Assembly (NCBI GenBank): GCA_015665275.1
Contig: JADFAL010000045.1
Coordinates: 1-56,748 of the forward strand
DNA: 56,748 bases
Direction: 5' to 3'
Origin: Flavobacteriales bacterium
GTDB lineage: Bacteria; Bacteroidota; Bacteroidia; Flavobacteriales_D; Crocinitomicaceae
A program made the translations under genes and the position numbers. How positions within the stretch are numbered: position 1 is the stretch's first letter; every line of letters starts with the position of its first letter. The notes beneath the pieces are model-generated. The model saw only the letters and a program-made list of their open reading frames with translations, was not told the origin of the DNA and did no database searches. Positions 27,164-35,814 of this stretch are shown here, piece by piece.

Positions 27164-28414
27164 ATGACGCAATCCGTATCTCCATTTTCGTACCAGGGAA
27201 AACTTTCCGTACCGTATTCTAAAAGCTATTTGCAGCGAGCTATAGCCATTGGATTATTGTCGAAGGATGAAGTAACCATAAAAGGGTTTACGCCCGGAAA
27301 TGATGCACTTGCCGCTCGTTCTATTGCGGAGGAATTGGGTGCGAAAACAAGTCTTTCTGGCGATGTGCTCTCCATGTCGTTTCAAGGGAATCCGGCTAAG
27401 GTGGTTGCTATAAACTGTGGAGAATCTGGATTGAGTACCCGCATGTTTAGTCCGATTGCTGCCAGCTTGTTTGAACGAACAATTATTGATGGAGAAGGGT
27501 CTATTTTGGTACGGCCGATGGATATGGTTATCGATGCGCTGGAAAAATTAGGTGCGACTGTACAATCCCAGAATGCGAAACTGCCTTTGCATGTTACGGG
27601 TAAAATTCAATCTGGAACTATTGAAATTGATGGGTCAGAAAGTTCTCAATTACTCACCGGATTATTGGTTGCGTTGTCATTTATCCCCGGAGAAAGTACC
27701 ATCCATGTGCACAATTTGAAGAGCATCCCATATGTGCAAATGACACTCGATATATTGGAGGCTTTTGGTGTAAAAGTAACGCACGAAAATTTTCAAACGT
27801 TCTGCATTCCTGAAGTTTCATTAGCATCCAAAGAGCGATTCTATAAAGTAGAGGGTGATTGGAGCGGAGCCTCGTTTCATGTGGTTGGAGCAGCAATGTC
27901 GGGAGAAATTGCACTTTCAGGATTGAATCCAGAATCTGCGCAAGCCGACCGGGCTATTGTGGATGCTGTCAAGCTTGCCGGTGCGAACGTGGCGTGGATA
28001 GATAATGTCTTGCACGTTTCGCAAGGGGATAAGAAAGCATTTGAATTCGATGCTACGCACAGTCCGGATTTATTCCCTCCGTTAGCTGCAATGGCTGCAG
28101 CTTGTGAAGGAACGTCCGTTTTTAAAGGCGTTTCCAGACTTGCTTCGAAAGAGAGTGATCGTGGACTGACCATTCAATCTGAGATGAAAAAGCTAGGCAT
28201 TGATGTTGAACTGAATGGAGATGAGATGCGTGTAACTGGAGGTAAAATCAAGGCAACAACTATTGATTCGAACAACGATCATCGAATTGCTATGATGGCA
28301 GGCATACTCGCTACGCTGTCAAATGAGTCGATTCAGATTGCAGATGCGCAAGCAATAAATAAGAGTTATCCGGGATTTTTTAAGGATCTTGAGAAAATAG
28401 CAATGAAAGCATGA
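27164..28414 (+). CDS. aroA: 3-phosphoshikimate 1-carboxyvinyltransferase (EPSP synthase)
   Basis: 416 residues. SVPYSKSYLQRAIAI is the SKSxxxRxL-type S3P-binding stretch, GESGLSTRMF corresponds to the LGNAGTxxR region, DGSESSQLLTGL to the QxxSxxL area, and NNDHRIAMMAG is the C-terminal signature. It joins shikimate 3-phosphate and phosphoenolpyruvate for aromatic amino acid synthesis. It lacks the exact GNAG(T/A) loop, having CGESGLSTR, as in other Bacteroidota AroA proteins I recall. The stop codon overlaps the start of the Crp/Fnr gene (ATGA). Confidence 0.95.
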   Translation: MTQSVSPFSYQGKLSVPYSKSYLQRAIAIGLLSKDEVTIKGFTPGNDALAARSIAEELGAKTSLSGDVLSMSFQGNPAKVVAINCGESGLSTRMFSPIAASLFERTIIDGEGSILVRPMDMVIDALEKLGATVQSQNAKLPLHVTGKIQSGTIEIDGSESSQLLTGLLVALSFIPGESTIHVHNLKSIPYVQMTLDILEAFGVKVTHENFQTFCIPEVSLASKERFYKVEGDWSGASFHVVGAAMSGEIALSGLNPESAQADRAIVDAVKLAGANVAWIDNVLHVSQGDKKAFEFDATHSPDLFPPLAAMAAACEGTSVFKGVSRLASKESDRGLTIQSEMKKLGIDVELNGDEMRVTGGKIKATTIDSNNDHRIAMMAGILATLSNESIQIADAQAINKSYPGFFKDLEKIAMKA

Positions 28415-29070
28415 AAAATTTAGATTGGAACGCAGCCTACGAAACCGACTTGTCAGATCGTTTTGGATTTCTTTTTTCAGAGGAGTTAATCGCTGAGATC
28501 CGAAGAAATGGAAGGTTGATTGAGGCAACAGAAGGTGACATAATTATGGACCTTGGTGATACCATGCAGCACATGCCAATTTTGTTGGATGGCGCCATTA
28601 AAGTGCTTCGTGAGGATGAAGAAGGCGATGAACTATTGCTCTACTTTTTGGAAACGGGAGATACTTGTGCGATGACGATGTCTTGTTGCATGGGAGATCG
28701 TAAGAGCAAGGTGAGAACGGTGGCGGAACGCGATAGTAAAATCATTATGATTCCTCTGGACAAGATGTCCGATTGGATTCAACAATACACAGATTGGCGC
28801 AGTTTCGTATTCGATAGTTATTCTGCGCGATTGTCTGAGTTACTCGAATCAATTGATAGTCTTGCCTTCATGAATATGCACGAACGCGTTTATAAGTATT
28901 TGAAGGATAAGATGATGGTAAACTCCAATTCAGAATTGAACGTGACGCATCGCGAAATTGCCAGCGATTTGCACACCTCCCGCGTAGTTGTTTCGCGGAT
29001 TCTTAAAAGCCTAGAGCGAGAAGGGCGCATTGCTTTGCACAGAAATCGTCTGGAAGTTTTAGAGTGGTAA
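28411..29070 (+). CDS. Crp/Fnr family transcriptional regulator
   Basis: 219 residues: an N-terminal cyclic-nucleotide-binding-like beta-roll (about 25-125; GDIIMDLGDTMQHMPILLDGAIKV), a dimerisation helix (about 125-150) and a C-terminal winged helix (about 165-215; VTHREIASDLHTSRVVVSRILKSLEREGRI). There is no Fnr-type N-terminal cysteine cluster; one CC pair (MSCCMG) lies inside the roll. The ligand is not known. It overlaps aroA by four bases, so both are made from one mRNA, though a functional link is not implied. Confidence 0.92.
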   Translation: MKNLDWNAAYETDLSDRFGFLFSEELIAEIRRNGRLIEATEGDIIMDLGDTMQHMPILLDGAIKVLREDEEGDELLLYFLETGDTCAMTMSCCMGDRKSKVRTVAERDSKIIMIPLDKMSDWIQQYTDWRSFVFDSYSARLSELLESIDSLAFMNMHERVYKYLKDKMMVNSNSELNVTHREIASDLHTSRVVVSRILKSLEREGRIALHRNRLEVLEW

Positions 29071-29076
29071 AATCGG

Positions 29077-30660
29077 TTATTCTATAACTCGAAATACCTT
29101 CTCTGTACTGCCATCGTCATAGATGACAATTACCCATTGATTGTTCACTTCTTGCGTTTCTCTTCCCAACAAATCAACCACCCTCATTACTTCTTTTTTC
29201 GTTGATGTAGGCTCGGATAAACTGGCAGTTCCAAGGGTGACCGTGGTGCAAAGTCTATCATTCAACACATTCAAATCTGTGACTGAATTCGGGTAACTCG
29301 TATAAATACAAATCTCCTGATTCAATGAGTCTGTAGGAAAAGATCGCTCGTTGGTATGAATCACTCCCAATGGAACCCAAACAGAATCTCCAGGAGCCAA
29401 GTTTAGGTTGAAGAATTCTTCGCCGTAATAAATCAATCCACAAGCCAAAGCAGGGGAGATGTAATGGTTCATTCGGCAACTTTGCAAGGTATTTGGGCCG
29501 AAATTTTTCAGCAAAACATCTGCACCAATTTCCACCTGAAATACGTTGTTGAAATTCGTGTTGGGTGTTATGGAAGCCTGCGTGATTTGAATCGCTACAA
29601 TTCCAATATCGGATCGATCAACGACTGCATTTTGAGCGTTATTCAATGCGTAATCCAAATGACGTATTGTGGAGTACTCTGAAAGCGCAAAGTCCGTTGC
29701 TATCGCTAGATGTTCATCTGAATAATCGATGGGCTGGTCTTCAACGCCATCAACAAAAATGGTTTGACTATCGATTAGCTGTAAGTCTCGATTCAATCTG
29801 AAAAGGTTTACTTCGTTAGTGGTTGCACTGATGCATCGAATGTCGGAATTACGTACTTTCAATTGGCGAAAATCAGTAAATCCATTGATGGCGCCCGATG
29901 CGATTTCCGTAAAGGACGAATTTAGAATAAAGAGACTGTCTTTTGTGGTGAGATATAAGGTGTCGTTCCAAACAACCGCATCAGAAATGAAGGTTGAAAA
30001 AGTTTTGCCTGCTGTTTGACTGCCATTGGAGTCAAATCCGAAAAGTGAGAATTGCTTGTAAGCGATGGCTTCGTACCCAATAAGTTGATCTGTTCCCTGA
30101 AAACCACTTGATGTCGGTTGAATTGCACCTAAGTCAAAACCGAGCGTACTCAAGGTAAAAATGTATGAGTTCAAAGGTGATTCTAGGTGAACTAAAAGTT
30201 CATTGTTTTGCGTGAGTGTCAATCCACTTGCCGTCACTCCAAAGCATACAGAATCTGTCCAATATTTGTTCCAATTGATCGCGCCATTGCTGTCAACTTT
30301 GGTAAGGAACCAAAAGCATCCTCCAGCAACATCGCATGTCGGTCGTCCATATCCCAAAACATATACACCTCCATTTTCAGAGGGAATGATTTCGGTGATT
30401 AAGACAACTTCTGCGGATTGCGGAACGATTGAAACTTCCCAGATTTCATTTCCCAGTGTATCTACTTTAATGATGGAGGTTGCGGTGAAGAAACTGGCGG
30501 AAATAGTTTGTTCCTTGACGAATATGGAGAAATCATCAAAGGCGACAATGCCTTTTGAGTTCTGAGAATAATCATCATTGTACCCTAATTCTCCGTTTAA
30601 TCCTTGACTCCAACCCATGGTTGAAATCGAAATTATCAATACTATCAACGCCCCTTTCAT
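29077..30660 (-). CDS. Secreted protein with short T9SS-like C-terminal tail
   Basis: 527 residues. Signal peptide ending at GWSQ; the body has repeated short beta units (for example IIKVDTLGNEIW, LTKVDSNGAINW) reminiscent of beta-propeller proteins, then a C-terminal SEPTSTKKEVMRVVDLLGRE, followed by a stretch ending YDDGSTEKVFRVIE. This tail looks like the last part of a type A sorting domain (usual: ..NL.G....) but has no YPNP motif. I recall similar tails in Crocinitomicaceae proteins; from sequence alone the sorting role is inference. Its 3' end is six bases from the crp gene (convergent). Confidence 0.75.
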   Translation of the reverse strand: MKGALIVLIISISTMGWSQGLNGELGYNDDYSQNSKGIVAFDDFSIFVKEQTISASFFTATSIIKVDTLGNEIWEVSIVPQSAEVVLITEIIPSENGGVYVLGYGRPTCDVAGGCFWFLTKVDSNGAINWNKYWTDSVCFGVTASGLTLTQNNELLVHLESPLNSYIFTLSTLGFDLGAIQPTSSGFQGTDQLIGYEAIAYKQFSLFGFDSNGSQTAGKTFSTFISDAVVWNDTLYLTTKDSLFILNSSFTEIASGAINGFTDFRQLKVRNSDIRCISATTNEVNLFRLNRDLQLIDSQTIFVDGVEDQPIDYSDEHLAIATDFALSEYSTIRHLDYALNNAQNAVVDRSDIGIVAIQITQASITPNTNFNNVFQVEIGADVLLKNFGPNTLQSCRMNHYISPALACGLIYYGEEFFNLNLAPGDSVWVPLGVIHTNERSFPTDSLNQEICIYTSYPNSVTDLNVLNDRLCTTVTLGTASLSEPTSTKKEVMRVVDLLGRETQEVNNQWVIVIYDDGSTEKVFRVIE

Positions 30661-30857
30661 ACTTCACAAATTCTACTTAAAAATACGAAAAAATTGAGGG
30701 GGATGGCTGGGTATGACTTTCTTGAATCCGAAGTTGTTGACTTTAGAAAATACGAAATCTTGAAATGTGATCCTAGAGTTTTAACAATTGGTACTTCGAC
30801 AATTATCGAATTAGTAAATTGTACAATTCGCGAAATGTACAATGGATTGGACTCTAA

Positions 30858-31178
30858 TTAAAGCGTGGACTTCAACCTTTCCAGTGCCTGCTCACCCAGC
30901 GCAATCCAATCCGATTCAAATTCATGCGGCATTGTCAACCAGTCTTTCATCGGACGCCCTTTTCCGGAGGGATCCCAGTTTTCAGAACCCATGTATTTGT
31001 CTTGGATTTGAGCAATCGCTTTTACTCCTAGTCTAAATATCATGCGATCGTTTTGGAATGCAGCGAAAGCTTTGGTTTGATACACAAGTGATTCCTTACC
31101 GAACATTTTGCCAAGTGATGAACCGTGTTTACTCGCTAGCAAACTTCCTATTTCAATGTATGATTCGTGCGGCGTCAT
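30858..31178 (-). CDS. TfoX/Sxy N-terminal-like small protein
   Basis: 106 residues: KMFGKESLVYQTKAFAAFQNDRMIFRLG followed by FDPSGKGRPMKDW-like DPSGKGRPMKDWLTMP. The MFG...(G)KAFA.....M.F.L pattern fits the TfoX N-terminal domain family as found in many Bacteroidota stand-alone proteins. It has no DNA-uptake context here, so a competence role should not be assumed. The start overlaps the stop of the preceding GNAT gene by four bases (ATGA). Confidence 0.7.
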   Translation of the reverse strand: MTPHESYIEIGSLLASKHGSSLGKMFGKESLVYQTKAFAAFQNDRMIFRLGVKAIAQIQDKYMGSENWDPSGKGRPMKDWLTMPHEFESDWIALGEQALERLKSTL

Positions 31179-31723
31179 TTCTGTGATTTGTATTCGATTG
31201 CAGTTAGTGCATACTCATGCTCCAACTCATCCTCTTCATAGAATTCTCTAACGTAGGTGAATCCCAGTTTTTCCAATACTTTTTGTGAGCCAATGTTTTC
31301 AGGGATGATGTACGCAACGATTTTTTCTAGTTCCAATTCATTGAATCCAAAGTCGAGGGCGGCGATACTAGCTTCGGTGGCAATGCCCTGGCCCCAGTAT
31401 TTTCGGGCAAATCTATATCCTAGGTCTACAACATCCATATCAGGTATGTATTTCAAACCTGTAAAACCGATGATGCAATTGTCTTCTTTATGAACAACAA
31501 TCCATCGGCCGAATCCATGTTTCTTGTAATCACCAAGCACGTGTTCCCGGATTCGATTTTCCATTTCCTGTTCTGAGACAACTCCACCGTCACCAGTGTA
31601 TCGGGTGATTTCCGGATCTTGTTGCATCAAATGCCATGCGGGGACATCATCGATCTGAAACGGTCTCAGAATCAGTCGTTCGGTCTCCAGAATTGGGAGG
31701 GTATGAATTTGCTTGAAATGCAT
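31175..31723 (-). CDS. GNAT family N-acetyltransferase (RimJ/RimL-like)
   Basis: 182 residues. ETERLILRPFQIDDVPAWH is the classic RimJ/RimL start; YWGQGIATEASIAALDFGF is the acetyl-CoA pyrophosphate-binding Q/R-x-x-G-x-G/A motif, and NIGSQKVLEKLGFTYV the conserved end. It moves acetyl from acetyl-CoA to an amine; substrate unknown. Directly after the small membrane protein gene (stop abuts start) and overlapping the TfoX-like gene, so the three are likely one operon. Confidence 0.9.
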   Translation of the reverse strand: MHFKQIHTLPILETERLILRPFQIDDVPAWHLMQQDPEITRYTGDGGVVSEQEMENRIREHVLGDYKKHGFGRWIVVHKEDNCIIGFTGLKYIPDMDVVDLGYRFARKYWGQGIATEASIAALDFGFNELELEKIVAYIIPENIGSQKVLEKLGFTYVREFYEEDELEHEYALTAIEYKSQK

Positions 31724-32251
31724 TTAATTTTCGTTTTCCGTTCCTTGAATGATTCCGTTCACTTCGTCGATAAATTTCTCCAAATTTCCCAGATCATCAG
31801 TGAAAACAGTTCCACTTACGAATCCTTTGTTTCGTCCGTTATGTTTGAAGAGAAGTGCCGTCATTTTACGATTCATCACTTCAGTTGTTTGAATGGTTAC
31901 TTCGCTCATTTCTGAGAATGGGTACTCCTTTTTTCGAAGCGTCATCGTTTTTGATCTCCTATCAATTGTTGTTACCGGACCTTGATTGTTTCCCATTCCC
32001 TTCAGAATAAGAACGAGTAATCCTAGCACTAACATTAGGATTCCACCATATAAGAAGACAGCGTTGAACATGGTTGTGATCCAGTCATAAGTCAATCCTT
32101 CCATAGGAATGAAGCTGATTCCAACGAAGCTGATTCCAACAACAAGGATTACTACGGAAAACTTTTTAGCGGCTGCTTTTTTCTCTCGTATTTCTATTCC
32201 GTTGTCTGTGCGAAATGCATCAAATGAGTCGTTTGAGATGAATGGTTCCAT
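31724..32251 (-). CDS. Two-helix membrane protein of unknown function
   Basis: 175 residues from ATG at 32251 (the frame is open to 32284, but only with a TTG). Two hydrophobic helices (about 31-50 and 65-90) are followed by a soluble domain with GPVTTIDRRSKTMTLRKKEYPFSEMSEVTIQ, a PH-like beta pattern. The first helix contains a 15-bp tandem repeat that encodes VGISFVGISF. Function unknown. Stop abuts the start of the GNAT gene. Confidence 0.7.
   Translation of the reverse strand: MEPFISNDSFDAFRTDNGIEIREKKAAAKKFSVVILVVGISFVGISFIPMEGLTYDWITTMFNAVFLYGGILMLVLGLLVLILKGMGNNQGPVTTIDRRSKTMTLRKKEYPFSEMSEVTIQTTEVMNRKMTALLFKHNGRNKGFVSGTVFTDDLGNLEKFIDEVNGIIQGTENEN
32111..32140. repeat. 15-bp perfect tandem repeat inside a transmembrane helix
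   Basis: GAAGCTGATTCCAAC occurs twice head to tail (32111-32125 and 32126-32140). It adds five residues to the first transmembrane helix of the membrane protein gene. Copy-number change would stay in frame. Confidence 0.85.
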
Positions 32252-32296
32252 GCGTGTAGTAATATTGGTTCGAACCGAAAACAAGAAAATTGTGCA

Positions 32297-32887
32297 TTAC
32301 CTATACGGCGGTCCAGAAACCCATCCAACAATTGACTGTCGTGTTCCTTTAGTTATTGGCGTAACGCGATGCATAATAAATGAAGGAAATACCACAATGG
32401 TTCCTTTTTCTCGCGGGGCTTTCACAGTTTTATGATTGATCATGAATTCCAAATCACCTCCTTCGTATTCATCCGGATCTGACAATTGAACGGTAACACT
32501 TAGCTTCCTTGCGGAGATTTCAGCAGCACCGAAGTCCAAATGCCAATCGAAGAAATCCCCTTCAGAATAGCGCGTAAGTTGAAGTTCCTGATGAAAACCG
32601 AGTAAATCGAACCAATAGCGTTCCTGATTTGCAGAGATCGCAATCATCTTTAATTTCTCATAGATCCATTGCATTTCTTGAGAATCGTCAAGGAACATAA
32701 CAGAACTCTGTCGAAGTTCATCATCATATTCTTTTTCATCGCCTCCAAGGGTAGCTTTAATGGTTTTATCATCATCCCATAGACTTATAATTTTATCAAT
32801 TTCATGTGGTAGAAACACGCCGTTATAGTAAACGAATTCCGCAAAGTTCATTTTCAGCGGTAGGCCGAAGGAGTGATTGATGGACAT
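32297..32887 (-). CDS. 2-oxoglutarate/Fe(II) oxygenase (PKHD-type hydroxylase-like)
   Basis: 196 residues. The HxD...H iron triad is visible as H116 and D118 in DWHLDFG and H173 in FIMHRVTP, with R183 in KGTRQSIVGW as the 2-oxoglutarate-binding arginine. RKLSVTVQLSDPDEYEGGDLEF is typical of prolyl-4-hydroxylase-like (P4Hc) enzymes. A start at the second Met (32851, MNFAEFVYYNG) is also credible and is closer to the family's usual beginning. Substrate unknown; cytoplasmic. It is 45 bases upstream of the membrane protein gene. Confidence 0.88.
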   Translation of the reverse strand: MSINHSFGLPLKMNFAEFVYYNGVFLPHEIDKIISLWDDDKTIKATLGGDEKEYDDELRQSSVMFLDDSQEMQWIYEKLKMIAISANQERYWFDLLGFHQELQLTRYSEGDFFDWHLDFGAAEISARKLSVTVQLSDPDEYEGGDLEFMINHKTVKAPREKGTIVVFPSFIMHRVTPITKGTRQSIVGWVSGPPYR

Positions 32888-32955
32888 AATAGTGGATTTG
32901 CAAATGGCACGTCAAGATAGAGAAATATTCGAATTCTTATCGATAATTCATACGC

Positions 32956-33477
32956 TTACTTCAAAGTGTCCGACATCAGTTTTTCATAATTTTCAATCAT
33001 CTGATTCAAAAGTATTTTAATACTATCGGAATCATTTCTAAGTATTTCTCTAAGATTTATTGTGGATGAATCGATGAGGTAGTTCTCTGGTGTTTCGCTT
33101 AATCTGGTAGTTATTTTATCAAGGTAGAAGGTGTTGATTTTACTCGTGTCAATGCGACGTATTTGCACTGAATCGATACGCCTTTTTAAGTTTGTAATGG
33201 AACGATTGGCTTTCAGAATGGAAACACTTGCTGCGCTAGTTTTAGCGAGTAGATCCATATGCTTGTGTTTCAAGTCATACTTTTTGCGGTAGTCTTCGTA
33301 ACTAAGGTACATATAGTCAGTAAGAACAGTGTCGTTGTAGTTTTCTTGAAAGAACGAGTCCTTTTCGTATTCACGCAAGTTGGCTGTGACTTCTGCATGA
33401 TTCTCCAAGGTCTTTTGAGTTGGCTTGCATTGAACAGCCAGAAACAAGATTAATAAAAGGCAAAGAGAGGTTTTCAT
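32956..33477 (-). CDS. Predicted lipoprotein
   Basis: 173 residues from ATG at 33477 (MKTSLCLLLILFLAVQC, lipobox AVQC). The mature part is helical and charged (repeated Lys/Asp/Thr/Ser, for example RSITNLKRRIDSVQIRR), with no domain recognised. It follows another lipoprotein gene by 32 bases and is probably in the same transcript. Function unknown. Confidence 0.65.
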   Translation of the reverse strand: MKTSLCLLLILFLAVQCKPTQKTLENHAEVTANLREYEKDSFFQENYNDTVLTDYMYLSYEDYRKKYDLKHKHMDLLAKTSAASVSILKANRSITNLKRRIDSVQIRRIDTSKINTFYLDKITTRLSETPENYLIDSSTINLREILRNDSDSIKILLNQMIENYEKLMSDTLK

Positions 33478-33509
33478 ACTCCGTGAATTGAGAAACAAAA
33501 GTAAAAGTA

Positions 33510-34160
33510 TTATTGCGGTTGACGAAGTTCGTAGATGTCCACCTCGTAATTATCTCCATTGATAATGTACCAACGATAGATAGAAATAATTTCTTCCTTA
33601 CCATCCCGATTCAAGTCTCTTTTATAGAATGTCACATCGGAAGGCATGTCGTATAGAAGGGTGTCTGAAAGAAAAGGATTTTCATTCTCTGAAAAAGTAA
33701 GGATGTAGCTGGGTTGAATAAGGGTATCTAGATAGTTGGTGTATTCCGAAGTAACACTAACATTTCTGAGTTTGTCAACTTGATACTTAAAGGTGTCGGG
33801 CAACGTATCTAGAGCGGATAAGTTGAGGCTTCCATCGCGAATGAAGCCGTCTTTGATTAAAAGATTGTAATACCGTTTGTTCAAAGAGTCCTTATAATCC
33901 CAGCATGATTCTGGGTTACGCGTCATAAACGTGTCTCTCTCGGCGCCTTCTAATAAATGATGACCGTGGTAAGCGCGTCTGAAGTCGTAATGATCCGTTT
34001 TAACCAACCTTAATTCTTCAAGAGAGGTTGATTCCTCCTTGATATGAGCTTCCACATCCTCTTTTACTTCCGAGTGATTATCTGCTGTGCCTTTCGAGTC
34101 TGTGCATGCGAACAATAATACAGCAATAAGTAATGGCAGGAATTTTCGTGTTAGAACCAT
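33510..34160 (-). CDS. Predicted lipoprotein with calcium-loop-like motif
   Basis: 216 residues. Signal peptide with lipobox LLFAC (Cys about 19), an acidic linker, a central helical part (DFRRAYHGHHLLEGAERDTF) and a C-terminal KRDLNRDGKEEIISIYRWY. The DxNxDGxxE loop resembles calcium-binding or FG-GAP-type motifs seen also in two other lipoproteins here (36407 and 41811). Its first ten bases overlap the end of the HEAT-repeat gene. Function unknown. Confidence 0.7.
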   Translation of the reverse strand: MVLTRKFLPLLIAVLLFACTDSKGTADNHSEVKEDVEAHIKEESTSLEELRLVKTDHYDFRRAYHGHHLLEGAERDTFMTRNPESCWDYKDSLNKRYYNLLIKDGFIRDGSLNLSALDTLPDTFKYQVDKLRNVSVTSEYTNYLDTLIQPSYILTFSENENPFLSDTLLYDMPSDVTFYKRDLNRDGKEEIISIYRWYIINGDNYEVDIYELRQPQ

Positions 34161-34600
34161 TTTCCTGAATTCATTGGTTTTCGTAGCATTTGCTTTAAGT
34201 TTTCAAAGGATTTTCTACTCGGACGATCTCTAGGTTCGGGCACATACTTCGATTCGGAAGAACGGTTTTCAGTCACAATTTCCTTTTTATATTGCTTCCA
34301 GTAAGAACGCTTCGAAGCTATGAGTTCGTTGATTGTTTCGCCCATACCAATTTCTTCCAACGCTTTCACAGCTGCTTCAGAAACGGCAGGAACAGGATCA
34401 TGTATAGTTTGCACAAGTAAGAAGCGAGAATTCTCCGATTTCAGTTCGCCCAAATAGTGAGCCGCTTGTTCTCGAATATCATACAAGCCGTTCTCAAGTG
34501 CGAACTCGATTGCACCAATGTCCTTTCGAACAAATTGTCGATTGAGCCATTCGTGCGACATTTGCATGAGTCCACTTTTAACAAGTAACTTGGAAAACAT
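34151..34600 (-). CDS. HEAT-repeat protein
   Basis: 149 residues. Two to three HEAT-like helical hairpins: DIGAIEFALENGLYDIREQAAHYLGELK and SRFLLVQTIHDPVPAVSEAAVKALEEIG, followed by a basic, disordered-looking end. Such repeats serve as protein-binding scaffolds. No signal peptide, so cytoplasmic. Its stop overlaps the next lipoprotein gene by ten bases. Confidence 0.75.
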   Translation of the reverse strand: MFSKLLVKSGLMQMSHEWLNRQFVRKDIGAIEFALENGLYDIREQAAHYLGELKSENSRFLLVQTIHDPVPAVSEAAVKALEEIGMGETINELIASKRSYWKQYKKEIVTENRSSESKYVPEPRDRPSRKSFENLKQMLRKPMNSGKWF

Positions 34601-34684
34601 AGTCTAGAAGGTACAAATTAGAATACAACTTCAAGCGTGAAATTCGAACTTTCTGATCATAGAGTTTCTCAACATTACTATAGG

Positions 34685-35275
34685 TTAAGAATTATGAGGT
34701 TTCATTAATTGCTGCATGGTACCTGCAAGTGCCGCTCCTTTGGTAATCAGGCTGTCATCAAAATGACTCAATCGCCAATCCAATACAGTGAAACGTAAGC
34801 TTCCCATGAAAATGGTTGCCAATTGTCCGGAAGGGATGTCTTGTCGGATGGATCCGTCTTTTTTTCCTTCATCTACCACCTGAATGATGAGTTGCTTCTT
34901 GTTGGTCATGATATCTCTAACCGCTGACGACAATTGCTCCTCATACTGAAAGCTCGTTTCGGCGAAAATGACCATCACAATTGCAGGGTGCTCTGAGAAA
35001 TGCCTGAATTGAAAGGCAATGATTTGTTCAAGTTTCTCCGAGCCCTTTGTGTCACTTCTTAGAATCTCGTCCAATTTGGTTTTTAGTTCCAATTGATAGT
35101 ATCTCAAAACCGAAACCAGAATATCTGTTTTGTTTTCGAAATGGCGGTAAATCGCTGGCTCCGAGAATCCCATTTTTTCTGCCAAAGCTTTGGTAGTAAG
35201 CTTTTGAATTCCGCCATGGTGGATTAATTCCGTGGCTGCTACAATTATTTCAATCTGACGTTTCGTATATTCCAT
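34685..35275 (-). CDS. TetR/AcrR family transcriptional regulator
   Basis: 196 residues. The N-terminal helix-turn-helix (KLTTKALAEKMGFSEPAIYRHFENKTDILVSVL; residues about 25-57) is the TetR signature; the rest is the helical ligand/dimer domain. It starts 25 bases after the stop of a small lipoprotein gene, downstream of a promoter that carries the palindrome TGTTAGT-N4-ACTAACA, so autoregulation of this two-gene operon is likely. Inducer unknown. Confidence 0.92.
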   Translation of the reverse strand: MEYTKRQIEIIVAATELIHHGGIQKLTTKALAEKMGFSEPAIYRHFENKTDILVSVLRYYQLELKTKLDEILRSDTKGSEKLEQIIAFQFRHFSEHPAIVMVIFAETSFQYEEQLSSAVRDIMTNKKQLIIQVVDEGKKDGSIRQDIPSGQLATIFMGSLRFTVLDWRLSHFDDSLITKGAALAGTMQQLMKPHNS

Positions 35276-35300
35276 GAAGGGTATTGATTTCTTCCTAAAA

Positions 35301-35723
35301 TTATTCGAAATAATAGTTGAATTCCTTAATTGAAACTTGCAGGGTTTTAAATGCTGATGCTTTTTGGCTTGAATCCGCCTCGTTTAGTTTTTCGACCAAT
35401 CCAATGAACGGTACCAACCATTTGTGCAATTCATCGTGCGCTTTACCAGTCATCGTGCAGTTGGACGTAAGAAGTTGAATGTTTTCATCCAGTAGCTCTC
35501 CTAGTCTTTTATAATCCGGGTTATTGGTTTTGGATTCCTTGTTAATATCCGATTCCATGTTTCGAATATGCTGCATCATTTCTGGTTTGACCGTCCATTT
35601 TTTGCCATCGACCAATTCAATGTCGTAAGTGTTTGGTACCGGTTCATCCGCGTTGGGTTCCGTATTACAACTTGCGATAGTCAGGGCTCCTCCAATTAAG
35701 ATAACTGTAATTATATTCTTCAT
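35301..35723 (-). CDS. Small lipoprotein co-transcribed with the TetR gene
   Basis: 140 residues; signal peptide and lipobox IASC (Cys about 19), then a helical domain: VKPEMMQHIRNMESDIN, LGELLDENIQLLTSNCTM and GKAHDELHKWLVPFIGLV. The helix-rich form with one extra Cys and a His-rich stretch (KAHDELHKW) could bind metal, but this is a guess. It is first in the operon with tetR and directly controlled by the palindromic operator. Function unknown. Confidence 0.7.
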   Translation of the reverse strand: MKNIITVILIGGALTIASCNTEPNADEPVPNTYDIELVDGKKWTVKPEMMQHIRNMESDINKESKTNNPDYKRLGELLDENIQLLTSNCTMTGKAHDELHKWLVPFIGLVEKLNEADSSQKASAFKTLQVSIKEFNYYFE

Positions 35724-35733
35724 CTTGAATAAA

Positions 35734-35751
35734 TGTTAGTAAACACTAACA
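35734..35751. promoter_or_regulatory. Operator palindrome for the TetR-type regulator
   Basis: TGTTAGT (35734-35740) and ACTAACA (35745-35751) form a perfect inverted repeat with a 4-base centre. It lies between the -7 element and the start codon of the lipoprotein-tetR operon, overlapping the -7 element by two bases, the usual place for a repressor site. Confidence 0.65.
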
Positions 35752-35757
35752 AAGATA
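35750..35757 (-). promoter_or_regulatory. -7 element of the lipoprotein-tetR operon
   Basis: The minus strand reads TATCTTTG, an exact TAnnTTTG match, 26 bases before the ATG at 35723. The -33 region has only TGTG. Confidence 0.55.
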
Positions 35758-35814
35758 ATAATTAATTGAACACACTTCAGATACCCTTAAGGATTAGTAT
35801 TGGAATGCGAAAAG

